A stretch of 32,792 bases of DNA from assembly GCA_030038235.1 (NCBI GenBank), contig JASHPE010000224.1:1-32792 (forward strand). The letters run 5' to 3'. The notes under the pieces are model-generated. The model saw only the letters and a program-made list of their open reading frames with translations, made no database searches and was not told the DNA's origin. Source of the DNA: Terriglobia bacterium (lineage in GTDB: Bacteria; Acidobacteriota; Terriglobia; UBA7540). The position numbers and the translations under genes were made by a program. Each line of letters opens with the position of its first letter. Position 1 is the stretch's first letter. This document shows, piece after piece, positions 23,375-31,537 of the stretch.

Positions 23375-24130
23375 ATGGATAGCGGTTTCTATGCAGCCGT
23401 GACAGGACTCATATCGAGAACCGATGCCCTCGACATCGTGGCGGACAATCTCGCCAACACCGATACGACGGGTTATAAGGCGCGGCAGGAGTTCTATCAA
23501 GCTCTCACGGAGGCAAGCGAAGGCAACGTCGATCCTCTGAACAAGGCAATAAATAGCTACGGTGTTTTAGGAGGCGCGACCACCGACATGCGCCCGGGTT
23601 CCATCGAACGCACTGGCAACGAGCTTGACCTGGCCCTCGAAGGTGCCGGGTTTCTCACCGTGCAGACGCCCGCGGGCATCCGCTACACTCGCAACGGCAG
23701 CCTGCACCTCGGCGTGAATGGCGAGCTCCTCACCGCGGCAGGCGACAAGGTTCTAGCGGCGCCGCCCGACCCCAAGGCCGATCCGGTTCCGATCACACTT
23801 CCAGCGGGGCCGGTTTCAGTGAGCGCCGATGGCACTATATCCTCGCGGGGAGGGGTAGTAGCCCAGCTTAATCTCGTGGAGTTTCCCAGGGGTACCCAGT
23901 TGACCCCCGAAGGATCGTCATACTTCCAGGCGCCGAAAGGCTCGGCTACACCGGCCAGCGAAGTGTCAGTCAGACAGGGATCCCTGGAAGCGTCGAACTA
24001 CAACCCGGTCGAGGGGACTATAGATTTGATCACGGTGCAACGGCACGCTCAACTTCTCGAACGCGCCCTTTCGATATTCGATTCGGATTTTACACAAGCA
24101 GCCACGCAGGACCTCCCGCGGGTTGAGTAA
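23375..24130 (+). CDS. flgF: Flagellar basal-body rod protein FlgF
   Basis: FlgF is a rod subunit at the junction of proximal and distal rod. The 251-residue protein carries the rod signature VADNLANTDTTGYKARQEFY near the N-terminus, the FlgE/F/G core (GNELDLALEGAGFLTVQTPA, IRYTRNGSLHLGVNGELL) and the C-terminal tail EGTIDLITVQRHAQLLERAL. GGAGG precedes the start by ten bases. It is shorter than FlgG (264 aa) downstream, and its opening MDSGFYAAVTGLI fits FlgF rather than FlgG. flgG starts 11 nt later. Confidence 0.93.
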   Translation: MDSGFYAAVTGLISRTDALDIVADNLANTDTTGYKARQEFYQALTEASEGNVDPLNKAINSYGVLGGATTDMRPGSIERTGNELDLALEGAGFLTVQTPAGIRYTRNGSLHLGVNGELLTAAGDKVLAAPPDPKADPVPITLPAGPVSVSADGTISSRGGVVAQLNLVEFPRGTQLTPEGSSYFQAPKGSATPASEVSVRQGSLEASNYNPVEGTIDLITVQRHAQLLERALSIFDSDFTQAATQDLPRVE

Positions 24131-24141
24131 AGGAGTCTTCA

Positions 24142-24936
24142 ATGTTTCGAGCTCTCTACACGGCGGCCAGCGGTATGTCGGCCCAACAGATGAACCTGGA
24201 CAACATCGCCAACAATCTGGCAAACGCCAGCACCACGGGTTTCCGCGCGCGCCGGTTGGATTTCCAGGATCTGGTCTACCAGAACGTGATCGCTCCCGGT
24301 TCGGCCGCGACGGCCCAGACCACGGTGCCCGAGGGGCTGCAGATCGGTCTCGGAACCCGCATCGCCGGCTCGGAGGCTCTGCAGACGCAGGGCGACATGG
24401 TGAATACCGGGAATCAACTGGACGTGGTCATCCAGGGGCAAGGGTTCTTTCAGGTACAGTTGCCCAACGGCGAGCTCGCTTACACTCGTGATGGGTCCTT
24501 CCATCTGGACCAGAATAGCGCGCTAGTGACGGCCAATGGCAATGCGCTTCAGCCGAGCATAACCATTCCCGCCGATGCGCTGACGATCAACATTGGCTCC
24601 GACGGAACCGTCTCGGTCACGGAACCAGGCCAGACACAAGCTACCCAGGTGGGCACAATTCAGCTCGCCAATTTTCCCAATCCAGGCGGCTTGAGCAGCG
24701 CGGGCGGCGACCTCTTAACGGCCACAACCGCATCCGGTCAGGCCGTGGTAGGGACTCCCGGCGGTGCCGACGGCCTCGGGACTTTGCAGCAGGGAATGCT
24801 GGAGCAATCGAACGTCGATGTGGTCGACCAGTTCATTCAAATGATCCTGACCCAGCGAGCATACGAATCCGACTCCAAAGTCGTCCAGGCGGCAGATCAG
24901 ATGTTCCAGGACTTGAATAATCTCCCCAGCCGGTAG
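24142..24936 (+). CDS. flgG: Flagellar distal rod protein FlgG
   Basis: FlgG forms the distal rod that crosses the peptidoglycan and outer membrane. The 264-residue protein opens with MFRALYTAASGMSAQQMNLD and the signature NIANNLANASTTGFRARRLD, both FlgG hallmarks. It has the core QLDVVIQGQGFFQVQLPNGE and LAYTRDGSFHLDQNSALVTA, and ends with SNVDVVDQFIQMILTQRAYE. GGAG precedes the ATG. Length is the family norm. It is followed by flgA after 10 nt. Confidence 0.97.
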   Translation: MFRALYTAASGMSAQQMNLDNIANNLANASTTGFRARRLDFQDLVYQNVIAPGSAATAQTTVPEGLQIGLGTRIAGSEALQTQGDMVNTGNQLDVVIQGQGFFQVQLPNGELAYTRDGSFHLDQNSALVTANGNALQPSITIPADALTINIGSDGTVSVTEPGQTQATQVGTIQLANFPNPGGLSSAGGDLLTATTASGQAVVGTPGGADGLGTLQQGMLEQSNVDVVDQFIQMILTQRAYESDSKVVQAADQMFQDLNNLPSR

Positions 24937-24946
24937 GCGGACCCTG

Positions 24947-25804
24947 ATGTTGATTCGGCGATTGATCCAAAGCGTACTAGGCTGTTTCGCTGTATCGGCG
25001 TTGGCATTGGCCGCGCCTCGGGCCGCGACCCAGCCTGTGATGCTGCTCTCCTCCGTCGAGATAGGAACCAAGACGGTTCTCCTCTCCGACCTCCTGCCCG
25101 AAACCGCACTGGCCCCGCTCCGCGAGGCGGTTGCGACGATCTCCCTTGGATCGGCGCCCATGCCTGGGCGCTCGCGAGTGGTGACGCGCGCAGAAATCCA
25201 AGAGACGCTGGCCGGCAATCCGGAACTCGAGGCCAGTCTTTCGATTCCGACGCAGATTACCGTGCGGCGCGCTTGTCAACTGGTATCGCGAGAGCAGGTA
25301 TCCGCTGCACTCGTTTCTACTTTGGGGACAGACAGCGCCAAGGATTTGGTCGATTTTTCAATGCTGACACCGGTCTGCTTCTCAGGTGATGATCCGGGAC
25401 TCGAGGTTGCCGATGTCGAGTTCGACCCGCTTCAGCGCGTTACGAGATTCCGGCTCTGGACTTCTAAGGAACCCCGGAACCTACCCTTCTACGTGACATT
25501 GCCCGCCAGGTCGGACGACGCAGCGCGGAAGTTCCGCTCTGCCGGTCGCTCGGGCGTCAGCGCGACCGCAGCCTCTTCCAACCTCAAGAACCAGCCGCTC
25601 GCCACGACAGGTGTCGCCACGCTAGTCAAGGCCGGCGCGCCCACACGTCTCGTGATTGAGGGCCCTGACTGTCGTATCACCACGGTTGTGGTGCCGCTCC
25701 AGTCCGGAGCGCTGGGTCAGCAGGTTCGTGCGCGCGACCCCTTGACACTCAAGGTCTTCAGCGCCCATGTTGCGGGTCCCGCGCTCCTGACCGCGAACTT
25801 GTAG
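24947..25804 (+). CDS. flgA: P-ring assembly chaperone FlgA
   Basis: FlgA is a periplasmic chaperone for the P-ring protein FlgI. The 285-residue protein has a signal peptide (MLIRRLIQSVLGCFAVSALA, cut near residue 27). A SAF-type C-terminal domain contains VATLVKAGAPTRLVIEGPDC and VPLQSGALGQQVRARDPLTL, whose GxxGxxVRxxN/D-like pattern is typical of FlgA. The N-terminal half is poorly conserved and contains several Cys residues. The position between flgG and flgH is unusual relative to enterics but is seen in other bacteria. The call rests on the C-terminal domain, secretion signal and context. Confidence 0.9.
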   Translation: MLIRRLIQSVLGCFAVSALALAAPRAATQPVMLLSSVEIGTKTVLLSDLLPETALAPLREAVATISLGSAPMPGRSRVVTRAEIQETLAGNPELEASLSIPTQITVRRACQLVSREQVSAALVSTLGTDSAKDLVDFSMLTPVCFSGDDPGLEVADVEFDPLQRVTRFRLWTSKEPRNLPFYVTLPARSDDAARKFRSAGRSGVSATAASSNLKNQPLATTGVATLVKAGAPTRLVIEGPDCRITTVVVPLQSGALGQQVRARDPLTLKVFSAHVAGPALLTANL

Positions 25805-25818
25805 AGGAGAAGAAGCCG

Positions 25819-26556
25819 ATGTGGCATTTAGCGAATACCAGGAACACGGCATTACTGATAACTGGCAGTTTGGCGCTTTCACTCGCGCTATGTACGACGG
25901 CTGCAGCTAAAAAGAAGCCGGATCCCAGCAAACCTCAGCCTGCCTATGACCAGTCACTCGAGGAATATGTTCGCCAGGCAAGCCAGATCGTCTCGGCGCC
26001 TACCACGACGGTGGGCAGCCTCTGGAGCGCAGGGGAAAACCTGGCCAACATGGCCAGAGACGATAAGGCGGCACACGTTGGTGATCTGATTACCATCGAT
26101 ATTCTGGAGACCACGACCGCAGCCGCTTCCGGCACATCGAAAGGGTCAAGGTCCTTCTCAGCCAGTTCAGGCATCGGAGCCCTGTACGGAGCCATTGCTC
26201 CGACGGCAAAGATCAACAATCTGTTCAGCCCGCAATCACAGAACTCGCTCGCCGGTAGCGAAGCGACCGCCTCGAGTCACCAGTTGAGCACTAATCTGAC
26301 CGGTACGGTCGTCAAGGTGCTGCCGAACAGCTATCTGGTGGTTCAGGCGGCGCGCGATGTTTACGTGGACAATCAGAGGCAGCACGTGACCGTACGCGGC
26401 ATTGTCCGCCCAAGCGACCTGGCGCCTGATAACTCGGTCGCCTCGACACAGGTGGCCAATCTCCAGGTGGAAGTGGATGGCAAAGGTGTGATCAGTGACG
26501 AAACGTCGCCGCCCAATCGAGTCACCCGTCTACTTCTCAAACTGGTGGAATTCTGA
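25819..26556 (+). CDS. flgH: Flagellar L-ring protein FlgH
   Basis: FlgH builds the outer-membrane L ring. The 245-residue protein has a hydrophobic N-terminal signal and the family core: GSLWSAGENLANMARDDKAA, HVGDLITIDILETTTAAASG, TGTVVKVLPNSYLVVQAARD and a C-terminal VRGIVRPSDLAPDNSVASTQ. FlgH is normally a lipoprotein; here the only N-terminal Cys (Cys25, in LALC) has Leu at -1, which is not a standard lipobox, and a type I cut after AAA is an alternative. GGAG lies upstream. The stop shares one base with the flgI start. Presence of this gene supports a diderm envelope. Confidence 0.95.
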   Translation: MWHLANTRNTALLITGSLALSLALCTTAAAKKKPDPSKPQPAYDQSLEEYVRQASQIVSAPTTTVGSLWSAGENLANMARDDKAAHVGDLITIDILETTTAAASGTSKGSRSFSASSGIGALYGAIAPTAKINNLFSPQSQNSLAGSEATASSHQLSTNLTGTVVKVLPNSYLVVQAARDVYVDNQRQHVTVRGIVRPSDLAPDNSVASTQVANLQVEVDGKGVISDETSPPNRVTRLLLKLVEF

Positions 26557-27674
26557 TGACCGGCAATCTCCTCCTCCTTGTCCCGCTTGCTTTTGTGCTC
26601 GCTGTGGGCGCTCCCGCGAGGGGAGCAAACAGCGAAGGACGCGCCACGCGCATCGGCGACGTCACCACCGTGCAAGGAATACGAGAGAACCCGCTCGTGG
26701 GTTACGGCCTGGTGGTCGGGTTGAACCGGACGGGTGACAGCCAGCAGACGCTCTTCTCCAACCAAAGTGTGGCCAACGCTCTCCGCAAGATGGGCGTTCA
26801 AGTCTCGGGGAGTCTGATTCAAACCCGGAACGTAGCCGCAGTCTTCGTTACTGCGAATCTCCCTCCGTTCGCGCGTCCGGGTCAGAGAATCGATGTCAAC
26901 GTGGCTTCGACCGGTGATGCCAAGAGCCTCGAAGGCGGTGTTCTCGTCATGACTCCGCTCAGCGGGCCCGATGGCCACGTGTACGCCCTGGCACAGGGAC
27001 CCGTAATTCTGGGAGGTTTCTCCGCCGGCGCTCACTCAAATTCCGTGCTGCAGAACCACCCAACCACTGCGACGATTCCAAGCGGCGGCGTTGTGGAACA
27101 GGACACCGCCGTCGATTTGAACCGGATGCGGACCGTCTCGCTTCTGCTCCGGGAGCCGGACTTCACGACTGCGGAGAACACTGCGGCGGCAATCAACCAG
27201 GGCCTGGGAAAGCCAATCGCCACGGTGGTCGACAGCCGCCGGGTGGATGTCGACGCCGCTGCCTCGGGCGAGGACGTGCCCAAGCTGATCTCCAAGATCC
27301 AAAATATGACCGTAAGGGTACAGGAGCCCGCGCGGGTTGTCGTGAATGAGCGTACCGGCACCGTGGTCATGGGCAAAGAAGTTACCTTGGGCGCAGCCTC
27401 AGTCATGCACGGCAACCTGGTGGTGCAGATCTCCACCGTCTTCCAGGTATCGCAGCCGGAGCCAGGTTCCAGCGGCCAAACGACGGTGGTGCCGCAGACG
27501 ACCGTGCAGGCGAACGAGTCGGCAGCCCGGCGCGTGGAGCTGCGCGAAGGGGCCACCGTCGACGAGCTTGTGAACGGACTCCTTGCCATCGGCGCCACCC
27601 CGCGCGACATCGCCGCCATCTTGGAGGCATTGAGGACCGCAGGATCCTTGCAGGCTGACGTGGAGGTGATTTGA
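26556..27674 (+). CDS. flgI: Flagellar P-ring protein FlgI
   Basis: FlgI builds the periplasmic P ring around the distal rod. The 372-residue protein has a signal peptide likely cut after Ala24. The highly conserved opening reads TRIGDVTTVQGIRENPLVGY, then GLVVGLNRTGDSQQTLFSNQ and SVANALRKMGV. It continues with PFARPGQRIDVNVASTGDAK, GGVLVMTPLSGPDG and the C-terminal VDELVNGLLAIGATPRDIAA. The start overlaps the flgH stop by one base and the stop overlaps the flgJ start by one base, indicating tight coupling. The length matches the family. Confidence 0.98.
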   Translation: MTGNLLLLVPLAFVLAVGAPARGANSEGRATRIGDVTTVQGIRENPLVGYGLVVGLNRTGDSQQTLFSNQSVANALRKMGVQVSGSLIQTRNVAAVFVTANLPPFARPGQRIDVNVASTGDAKSLEGGVLVMTPLSGPDGHVYALAQGPVILGGFSAGAHSNSVLQNHPTTATIPSGGVVEQDTAVDLNRMRTVSLLLREPDFTTAENTAAAINQGLGKPIATVVDSRRVDVDAAASGEDVPKLISKIQNMTVRVQEPARVVVNERTGTVVMGKEVTLGAASVMHGNLVVQISTVFQVSQPEPGSSGQTTVVPQTTVQANESAARRVELREGATVDELVNGLLAIGATPRDIAAILEALRTAGSLQADVEVI

Positions 27675-28054
27675 TGAGTGTTTCACTCACCGATATGGCG
27701 GCGCCGCCAGCACACGGGCAAGCCTCAACGGCGCAGGCCTCCGAAGACGCGCTCCGCAACACGCCCGCCGGACGCAAACTGCTAAAGGCCGCCCAGGAAT
27801 TCGAGGCGCACCTGATCTCTTCGTGGTGGGAGGATGCTGAGAAGGATCTCGACGATCGGTCCGGCGGCGCGCTCGGCTCGGGGCTGGACGGTCTAAAGGG
27901 GCTCGCGATGAATGCGGTGTCCATGGCAGTCGTCGGTGCGGGCGGGCTCGGCATCGCGCGCATGATATTCCACAGCCTGGAGCCCGCACTGCGGCGCAAC
28001 CTTCAGGATTCCGGGCAGATACCAGATGCAAAGGGGGCCGGACAGGCTCGATAA
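27674..28054 (+). CDS. flgJ: FlgJ-type rod-binding protein, no hydrolase domain
   Basis: The 126-residue protein is a stand-alone rod-binding domain: RKLLKAAQEFEAHLISSWWE at about residues 35-54, followed by SGLDGLKGLAMNAVSMAVVG and GLGIARMIFHSLEPALRRN. These follow the pattern of the N-terminal half of FlgJ, the rod cap. The peptidoglycan-hydrolase half found in enteric FlgJ is absent, a common arrangement outside gamma-proteobacteria. ATG 27674 is five bases after GGAGGTG (27662-27668) and overlaps the flgI stop. It ends the ring/rod operon. Confidence 0.85.
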   Translation: MSVSLTDMAAPPAHGQASTAQASEDALRNTPAGRKLLKAAQEFEAHLISSWWEDAEKDLDDRSGGALGSGLDGLKGLAMNAVSMAVVGAGGLGIARMIFHSLEPALRRNLQDSGQIPDAKGAGQAR

Positions 28055-28084
28055 GCTCAATGAACTGAGGAGGTTACTCTAAAT

Positions 28085-28111
28085 TAAAGGTTTCGACGAG
28101 CCTGCCGATCT
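28085..28111 (+). promoter_or_regulatory. Sigma-28 (FliA) promoter of flgM
   Basis: TAAA (28085-28088), a 15-nt spacer, then GCCGATCT (28104-28111) match the sigma-28 consensus TAAA-N15-GCCGATAA at every position but the last two. It lies in the 79-nt gap between flgJ and flgM. A 6-bp inverted repeat (CCTGCC 28101-28106, GGCAGG 28122-28127) overlaps the -10 element; its significance is unknown. Confidence 0.85.
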
Positions 28112-28133
28112 TAAAGGCTAAGGCAGGTGGCGT

Positions 28134-28436
28134 ATGAAGGTCGATGGCACCAGTTCGGCGGAGGCCCAGCCGCTCGCCGCGGATCGGGCCGTAAGCAGCA
28201 AGGCAGTCAGCTCCCAGCAAGCGCTCGGCACGGAGCCGTCAGAAGGCGCGAGCTTCTCCGCGCGAAGTACCGCCAGCAGTTTGGCCATCGAACTTCAGAA
28301 GCTGCCCGAAGTCCGGAATGAGCGCCTTTCCGCGCTCAGAGAAGCGATTCAGAAGGGTCAGTACCAGGTTTCGGACTCCCGGATTGCCGACGCGCTTCAG
28401 AACCAACTGCTTGGCACAGGCTCTTCGAACGAATAA
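28134..28436 (+). CDS. flgM: Anti-sigma-28 factor FlgM
   Basis: FlgM binds FliA and blocks late gene expression until it is secreted through the completed hook-basal body. The 100-residue protein has a disordered Ser/Ala-rich N-terminus and the conserved C-terminal sigma-binding region, with LPEVRNERLSALREAIQKGQ then YQVSDSRIADALQNQLL. This is the classic FlgM pattern of 'VR..ri..lk..I..G.Y.v....iA..ll'. A sigma-28 promoter directly upstream fits the autoregulated flgM circuit known in enterics. The next ORF begins 93 nt later. Confidence 0.93.
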   Translation: MKVDGTSSAEAQPLAADRAVSSKAVSSQQALGTEPSEGASFSARSTASSLAIELQKLPEVRNERLSALREAIQKGQYQVSDSRIADALQNQLLGTGSSNE

Positions 28437-28529
28437 AGCCTCATCTGATCCCGCACAACGCGCATCAGAAACGGCCGCCCGGGACCACTGGCGAGTTCAG
28501 GTTCGACTTTCCACGACCGAGGCAGGTGT

Positions 28530-28730
28530 ATGGCCGAAGATCTACCGAACGTAACGACCGTGCGGATCCCGCTCACGGGTGAACCCCTGGAGGATCACGA
28601 CCGGATTCTGGCGAGACGACGGCGAGAGCGGCCACCAGCCCGCCCTGAAGCCCCAGATGAAACGGAAGAGGATTCGCCATTGGAAGAGCAGGATGACGAA
28701 GAACCCCACAAGCTCGATGTGAACGCTTGA
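28530..28730 (+). CDS. Small acidic protein of unknown function between flgM and flgN
   Basis: The 66-residue protein has an N-terminal part (LPNVTTVRIPLTGEPLEDHD), a short Arg-rich cluster (ILARRRRERPPARP) and a strongly acidic tail (TEEDSPLEEQDDEEPHKLD). There is no signal peptide or membrane segment, and it looks largely disordered. The ATG is preceded by AGGCAGGTG. It ends 3 nt before flgN, which supports a real coupled gene rather than chance. I do not recognise a family. Its place in the late operon suggests a flagellar role, which is inference only. Confidence 0.6.
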   Translation: MAEDLPNVTTVRIPLTGEPLEDHDRILARRRRERPPARPEAPDETEEDSPLEEQDDEEPHKLDVNA

Positions 28731-28733
28731 CCC

Positions 28734-29210
28734 ATGAGACCTGAACCCCAGTCCGTCGCTGAATTGATCGCTGCGCGCACAAGACAGCTTACCGCTTTGG
28801 AGGCGGAGTTGTTAGAGAGCCGGAAGGCACTAGTACATCTGGACCTTGACGCCATTAACCGGCATAACGCCCAACAGGAGATGCTGCTCGAGGAGATTCA
28901 TCGTCTGGACCAGTGGCTCACGTCCCAGGGGACCCTCCGGCATGGACCGGGCGGAAGTCAGGTGCTCGGTCTTGAAGAGATAGCTGCGGGTTTGGACTCG
29001 GCTTCGCTGGAGCGCCTTCGATTGCTTCTGGAGGAGCATGAGGCTGTCCGGCGCCGCGTCCAGACACTAAGCGACGTTCAGGCAGACCTGATCAAGCGTT
29101 CCCGCCGCCATTTGGATATTCTCTATAACCTGGTCACAAACTCCATGGGTATCTACGAGGACCCTAAGTCGAAGGGTTCCTCCTTCCGAGCCGCAAAGAG
29201 GGACTTCTGA
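28734..29210 (+). CDS. flgN: Flagellar export chaperone FlgN
   Basis: FlgN is the cytoplasmic chaperone of the hook-filament junction proteins FlgK and FlgL. The 158-residue protein is wholly alpha-helical in character, with long amphipathic helices (LTALEAELLESRKALVHLDL, NRHNAQQEMLLEEIHRLDQW, SRRHLDILYNLVTNSMGIYE). A C-terminal KGSSFRAAKRDF tail resembles the FlgN substrate-binding end. It lies immediately before flgK (1-nt gap), the expected partner. Family sequence conservation is weak, so context carries part of the call. Confidence 0.85.
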   Translation: MRPEPQSVAELIAARTRQLTALEAELLESRKALVHLDLDAINRHNAQQEMLLEEIHRLDQWLTSQGTLRHGPGGSQVLGLEEIAAGLDSASLERLRLLLEEHEAVRRRVQTLSDVQADLIKRSRRHLDILYNLVTNSMGIYEDPKSKGSSFRAAKRDF

Positions 29211-29211
29211 T

Positions 29212-30606
29212 ATGGGCAACCTGAGTGGGATCTTGTCGCTGGCTTCACAGGCCCTGGAGGCAGACCAGGGCGCTCTTCAGGTGACGAGCAATAACATCGC
29301 CAACGCCACCACGCCGGGCTATTCGCGCGAGGTCCCGGTTTTTGAAGAAAACCCATCTGTCAACGAGGCCGGGATCGAATACGGACAAGGTGTGTCGCTC
29401 ACCCAGGTGAACGGCATTCGTGATCAGGTCGTCGAACTGAGCTTGCAACAGGCATTGCAGCAGCAGGGGCAGACCAATTCCAATCTGCAATCTCTCACGC
29501 AGGTGGAGAGCCTGTTCAACGAGGCGCAAGGAGCAGGCCTGCAGTCGCCCTTGAGCCAGTTCTTCAACAGCCTGCAAAATCTGTCGACCGATCCCACCGA
29601 TTCCTCCTTGCGGCAGTCGGTGCTCAGCGCCGCTCAGACCCTGGCCACCGCCTTCAATCAGGCGTCAGCCGGGCTCAGCCAGGTGCAAAGCGGCTTGAAC
29701 GAGAGTGTTTCTCAGACAGTAACTCAAATCAATCAGCTAACCTCACAGATCGCGCAGGTCAACGGAGAGGTGCAAAGCGCTCAAGGAACGGGCACCGACT
29801 CAAGCCAGCTCATCGACCAGCAAAACGAGTTGATCGAGCAGCTCTCAGGCCTCGTCGGACTGGATAACATCCAGAATTCGGATGGCTCCGTAACCCTTAC
29901 CACCACCAGCGGCGCCCTGCTGGTTGCGGGCCAGAATAGTTACGCCCTTTCGACGGCTCCGACATCGTCGGGCAACCAGGACGTGTTCTCGCAGGGTGAG
30001 GATGTGACCGCGGGCCTTACGGGAGGCTCGCTGGGCGGTGCTCTCCAGGCGCTGAATCAAGGTGTTCTGCCGGCCCAAAGTAGTCTCGACGATCTGGCTG
30101 CCAATGTCATCAGTGCCGTGAATTCCCAGCAGCAGCAGGGTTTTGACCTGAACGGCAAAGCCGGCGCGGACCTCTTTACTCCTGTTTCGGGAACTTCTGA
30201 TGCGGGCGCGGCCGCCCAGATGTCAGTCGCCCTCTCGGATCCTTCCGAGATTGCGGCGAGCTCCGACGGTACCACCGGCAGCAACGGGAACGCGATCGCT
30301 ATGGCCGATATTGAGAACCAGTCGCTTGCCGGGCTCGGCGGGCAAAGTGTCATGGACTACTATTCGAGCTTCGTCACCGGCCTTGGCACCCAGGTCCAAG
30401 ACGCCACGAATCAGCAAACGGCCCAGGACCTCGTGGTGCAGCAGCTTCAGAACCAGCAGGCCTCAGTTTCCGGCGTGAGCCTGGATGAGGAATCGGCAAA
30501 TCTCATCCAGTACCAGAACGCTTACAGCGCTTCGGCGCAAGTGATCAACGTGATCAATCAGATGGCGCAGCTTGCGATCAGCCTGGGCTCGGACACGAGC
30601 AGCTAA
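29212..30606 (+). CDS. flgK: Hook-filament junction protein 1, FlgK
   Basis: FlgK is the first hook-associated protein between hook and filament. The 464-residue protein opens with LSLASQALEADQGALQVTSN and the signature NNIANATTPGYSREVPVFEE. It continues through a coiled-coil Gln/Ser-rich region (SQTVTQINQLTSQIAQVNGE) and ends in the conserved LDEESANLIQYQNAYSASAQ with VINVINQMAQLAI. It is shorter than enteric FlgK, mainly in the variable central part. The stop is followed by AAGGAGAA, the ribosome binding site of flgL. Confidence 0.96.
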   Translation: MGNLSGILSLASQALEADQGALQVTSNNIANATTPGYSREVPVFEENPSVNEAGIEYGQGVSLTQVNGIRDQVVELSLQQALQQQGQTNSNLQSLTQVESLFNEAQGAGLQSPLSQFFNSLQNLSTDPTDSSLRQSVLSAAQTLATAFNQASAGLSQVQSGLNESVSQTVTQINQLTSQIAQVNGEVQSAQGTGTDSSQLIDQQNELIEQLSGLVGLDNIQNSDGSVTLTTTSGALLVAGQNSYALSTAPTSSGNQDVFSQGEDVTAGLTGGSLGGALQALNQGVLPAQSSLDDLAANVISAVNSQQQQGFDLNGKAGADLFTPVSGTSDAGAAAQMSVALSDPSEIAASSDGTTGSNGNAIAMADIENQSLAGLGGQSVMDYYSSFVTGLGTQVQDATNQQTAQDLVVQQLQNQQASVSGVSLDEESANLIQYQNAYSASAQVINVINQMAQLAISLGSDTSS

Positions 30607-30619
30607 AGGAGAATTCGAC

Positions 30620-31513
30620 GTGCGTGTCGTTCCTTCCGAGATGTACACTAATCTGCTTGCGGAGATGCAAACGGACCAACAGAATGAATCCCAAGCGGTG
30701 ATCGAAGCTTCCAGTGGACAAAGCGTGAACACCCTTTCCGACAACCCTGTAGCAGCCGGACAACTCGTGTTGAATCGCGCGCAAATAGCCGACGTGGACC
30801 AGTTCTCCTACAGCGCGAGCACGGTGCAAGCCTCGATGAATACGGCAGATTCGGCTCTCAATTCGGTGGTGAGCAGTCTGACGCAAGCGATCTCGGTGGG
30901 CACCGAAGCGGCAGGCGGAACTCTGACTTCGACACAGCTTCAGGCCCTGTCCCAGCAGACAAGTCAAATTGAGCAGCAAGTGGTCGCACTGGCCAATACA
31001 ACATACCAAGGCAGTTATGTTTTCAGCGGCACCGCCGTCACCACGCAACCCTATACGCTGGACGCCTCCACGGGCGCCGTCACGTATAGCGGCAATGATG
31101 ACTCAAACGAGGTCCAGGTCGGTGAAGGCCAGACCGTGACTCTCAATCTACCGGGCTCGACCATCTTCGATGCTTCGGGCGCCGATGTCTTCCAGTCGCT
31201 CGCCAGTCTTACGAGCGCTATCAACTCCGGAAACTCCACCAGCATCGCCACGGCGATTACCTCCGTTCAAACTGCGCTTAACAACGTCATGGCTCAGCGA
31301 TCCATCTATGGTGTCCAGCTTCAAGATCTCAGCTCCGATACTACGAATCTCAGTCAGGAAGAACTGACCTTGAAGCAGAACCAGACCAGCCTGATCGGTG
31401 CGAACGAAGCGCAGGTGGCTACCAATCTCTCGCAGGCAGAAACCACGCTGCAGGCCGCGGTTGAGGCGGCCAGCCAGATCTCGCAGGACAGCCTGCTCAA
31501 CTACCTCAAGTAG
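30620..31513 (+). CDS. flgL: Hook-filament junction protein 3, FlgL
   Basis: FlgL is the second junction protein, related to flagellin. The 297-residue protein starts at GTG 30620, eight bases after GGAG (30608-30611). Its N-terminal helix region has EMYTNLLAEMQTDQQNESQA and GQSVNTLSDNPVAAGQLVLN, the flagellin-family 'sd.p..a' motif. YQGSYVFSGTAVTTQPYTLD (typical FlgL 'G.yiFsGt') follows, and the C-terminal helical region includes NLSQAETTLQAAVEAASQIS. It is the last gene of the late operon; a minus-strand gene converges 24 nt later. Confidence 0.94.
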   Translation: MRVVPSEMYTNLLAEMQTDQQNESQAVIEASSGQSVNTLSDNPVAAGQLVLNRAQIADVDQFSYSASTVQASMNTADSALNSVVSSLTQAISVGTEAAGGTLTSTQLQALSQQTSQIEQQVVALANTTYQGSYVFSGTAVTTQPYTLDASTGAVTYSGNDDSNEVQVGEGQTVTLNLPGSTIFDASGADVFQSLASLTSAINSGNSTSIATAITSVQTALNNVMAQRSIYGVQLQDLSSDTTNLSQEELTLKQNQTSLIGANEAQVATNLSQAETTLQAAVEAASQISQDSLLNYLK

Positions 31514-31537
31514 CCGAAGGAATCGGTGGCCTGAGGG

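Noticed and set aside
28437-28529. Possible extra promoter or terminator between flgM and the small ORF.
   Set aside because: No hairpin with a T-tract and no sigma-28 or sigma-54 pattern was found.
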